DNA of 21,884 nt from DASTWM01 sp035765855 (GTDB taxonomy: Bacteria > Chloroflexota > Chloroflexia > Chloroflexales > Roseiflexaceae): positions 1 through 21,884 of the forward strand of contig DASTWM010000005.1 of assembly GCA_035765855.1 (NCBI GenBank). The letters run 5' to 3'. A program made the translations under genes and the position numbers. The notes beneath the pieces were generated by a model. It was given only the letters and a program-made list of their open reading frames with translations, was not told the DNA's origin and did no database searches. Positions 21,143-21,884 of this stretch are shown piece by piece. The first letter of the stretch is position 1. Every line of letters starts with the position of its first letter.

Positions 21143-21664
21143 ATGAGTCAAACAGAACTTGGTGATCTAGTGCGGAATGTGGCTGATTTCCCCTTGCCTG
21201 GCGTGCAGTTCAAAGACATCACGACGCTGTTGAGCAATGCCGATGCTTTCCGGCAGGTGGTCGATACATTGTACGAGCGCTACGCTGATCGTGGAATTGA
21301 TGCCGTTGTTGGGGTGGAGTCGCGCGGCTTTATCTTTAGCGCGCCGCTGGCATACCGGCTGGGTGTCGGGCTTGTGCCGGTGCGTAAGCAAGGGAAACTG
21401 CCCGCCGCGACGTACATGATCGAGTACGAGCTTGAATATGGCACAAATAAGCTCGAAATACATCGTGACGCGCTGCCGCAGGGTGGGCATGTCGTCGTGC
21501 TGGACGACCTGCTGGCGACCGGCGGCACGGTTGCGGCAGCGTGCGAACTGGTCGAACTTGCAGGCGGTATTGTCGAAGAAGCAGCGTTTGTGATCGAGTT
21601 GACATTCCTGAAAGGGCGCGAGAAACTGACTAAATATCCAATCTATTCGTTGATACAATATTGA
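21143..21664 (+). CDS. apt: Adenine phosphoribosyltransferase
   Basis: The 173-aa enzyme converts adenine and PRPP to AMP in purine salvage. Clear family marks are FPLPGVQFKDITTLL (16-30), VVGVESRGFIFSAPLAYRLG (55-74), RKQGKLP (81-87), YELEYGTNKLEIHRDAL and the PRPP loop VVVLDDLLATGGT (117-129). Length is standard. AAGGAGAGGGA lies just before the ATG. No promoter or terminator separates it from the CorA-like gene, so the two are probably co-transcribed; this seems positional rather than functional. Confidence 0.97.
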   Translation: MSQTELGDLVRNVADFPLPGVQFKDITTLLSNADAFRQVVDTLYERYADRGIDAVVGVESRGFIFSAPLAYRLGVGLVPVRKQGKLPAATYMIEYELEYGTNKLEIHRDALPQGGHVVVLDDLLATGGTVAAACELVELAGGIVEEAAFVIELTFLKGREKLTKYPIYSLIQY

Positions 21665-21720
21665 TGCCTGATGCATAACATGGTCATTGTTTATCACGCA
21701 TTACGTGTCAGGCACCAGTT

Positions 21721-21796
21721 TGGCGGGGCCGGCGCGACTCGAACGCGCGACCATCCGCTTAGAAGGCGGATGCTCTATCCACTGAGCTACGGCCCC
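21721..21796 (-). tRNA. tRNA-Arg (anticodon UCU)
   Basis: The minus strand folds to a 76-nt cloverleaf with encoded CCA. Acceptor GGGGCCG pairs with CGGCCCC, discriminator G. The anticodon arm is ATCCGC-CTTCTAA-GCGGAT, giving UCU (AGA codons). T arm GCGCGTTCGAGTCGCGC. It is convergent with apt, with a promoter at 21807-21835. Confidence 0.97.
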
Positions 21797-21806
21797 AGGC
21801 GGCTGA

Positions 21807-21835
21807 ATCATAGCCGAGAAAAAAAGCTACGTCAA
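21807..21835 (-). promoter_or_regulatory. Promoter of tRNA-Arg
   Basis: Minus strand TTGACG (21830-21835), 17-base spacer, TATGAT (21807-21812). Its -35 box forms half of a 14-bp palindrome shared with the divergent promoter. Confidence 0.85.
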
Positions 21836-21839
21836 GGCC

Positions 21840-21868
21840 TTGACAATCGTATTGGGATGTGATATCAT
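21840..21868 (+). promoter_or_regulatory. Promoter of a gene beyond the window
   Basis: TTGACA, 17-base spacer, TATCAT, with an expected start near 21875. The gene it drives is outside the window. Confidence 0.8.
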
Positions 21869-21884
21869 TCTCGTTCGCAGTTTA

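Noticed and set aside
21664..21716. TGCCTGA...TCAGGCA inverted repeat after apt as a terminator
   Set aside because: Only the outer 7 bases pair well; the interior pairs poorly and no T-tract follows.

Overview
The window looks like chromosome of a Chloroflexota bacterium, most likely class Chloroflexia (Roseiflexus/Kouleothrix/Chloroflexus-like). This is an inference from the GC-rich protein-like content, the gene mix (orphan Flp pilin, groES-groEL under CIRCE control, class II FBPase, Pro/Ala/Thr-rich C-terminal tails) and intergenic DNA full of short tandem and palindromic repeats. I see no phage, transposase, rRNA or CRISPR array. It reads as an ordinary housekeeping region with several divergent family members.

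Layout. 1-1600: a cytoplasmic DegS/NarX-type histidine kinase, its terminator, then an orphan 52-aa Flp pilin with its own promoter and terminator. 1600-6080: an iron-uptake unit. A lipoprotein of the EfeO/imelysin type and an FTR1-type permease form a two-gene operon on the minus strand, divergent from a DtxR/MntR-family regulator. An 18-bp perfect palindrome lies on the -10 box of the permease operon, the expected arrangement for metal-dependent repression. 6080-9430: mutL (with the endonuclease motif) and a membrane-anchored PP2C phosphatase, both minus. 9430-11300: a ROK-family sugar kinase convergent with a glycerophosphodiester phosphodiesterase. 11300-14460: all minus strand, a small SWIM zinc-finger protein with a structured leader containing a 14-codon ORF, an RlmD/TrmA-type rRNA uracil methyltransferase, a stand-alone LeuD-like swivel-domain protein that is probably leaderless, and a secreted CAP-domain protein. 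14460-16770: groEL and groES with two CIRCE operators around a consensus promoter. 16770-18060: glpX (class II FBPase) and tRNA-Lys(CUU). 18060-20060: a small two-helix membrane protein, an RNase Z-like metallo-hydrolase and a Roadblock/LC7 protein with a structured 5' leader. 20060-21884: a CorA-like transporter lacking the GMN signature, apt, tRNA-Arg(UCU), and a promoter pointing out of the window.

How the genes work together. The clear functional units are the metal-regulated iron operon, the HrcA-type heat-shock operon, and a probable corA-like/apt transcription unit. Many other genes are single and carry their own promoter. A recurring extended -10 box (TGCTATAMT) precedes at least four of them. 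The best leads for something new are the SWIM-gene leader, the Roadblock-gene leader, the LeuD-like protein with its substrate loop replaced, and the CorA homologue without GMN.
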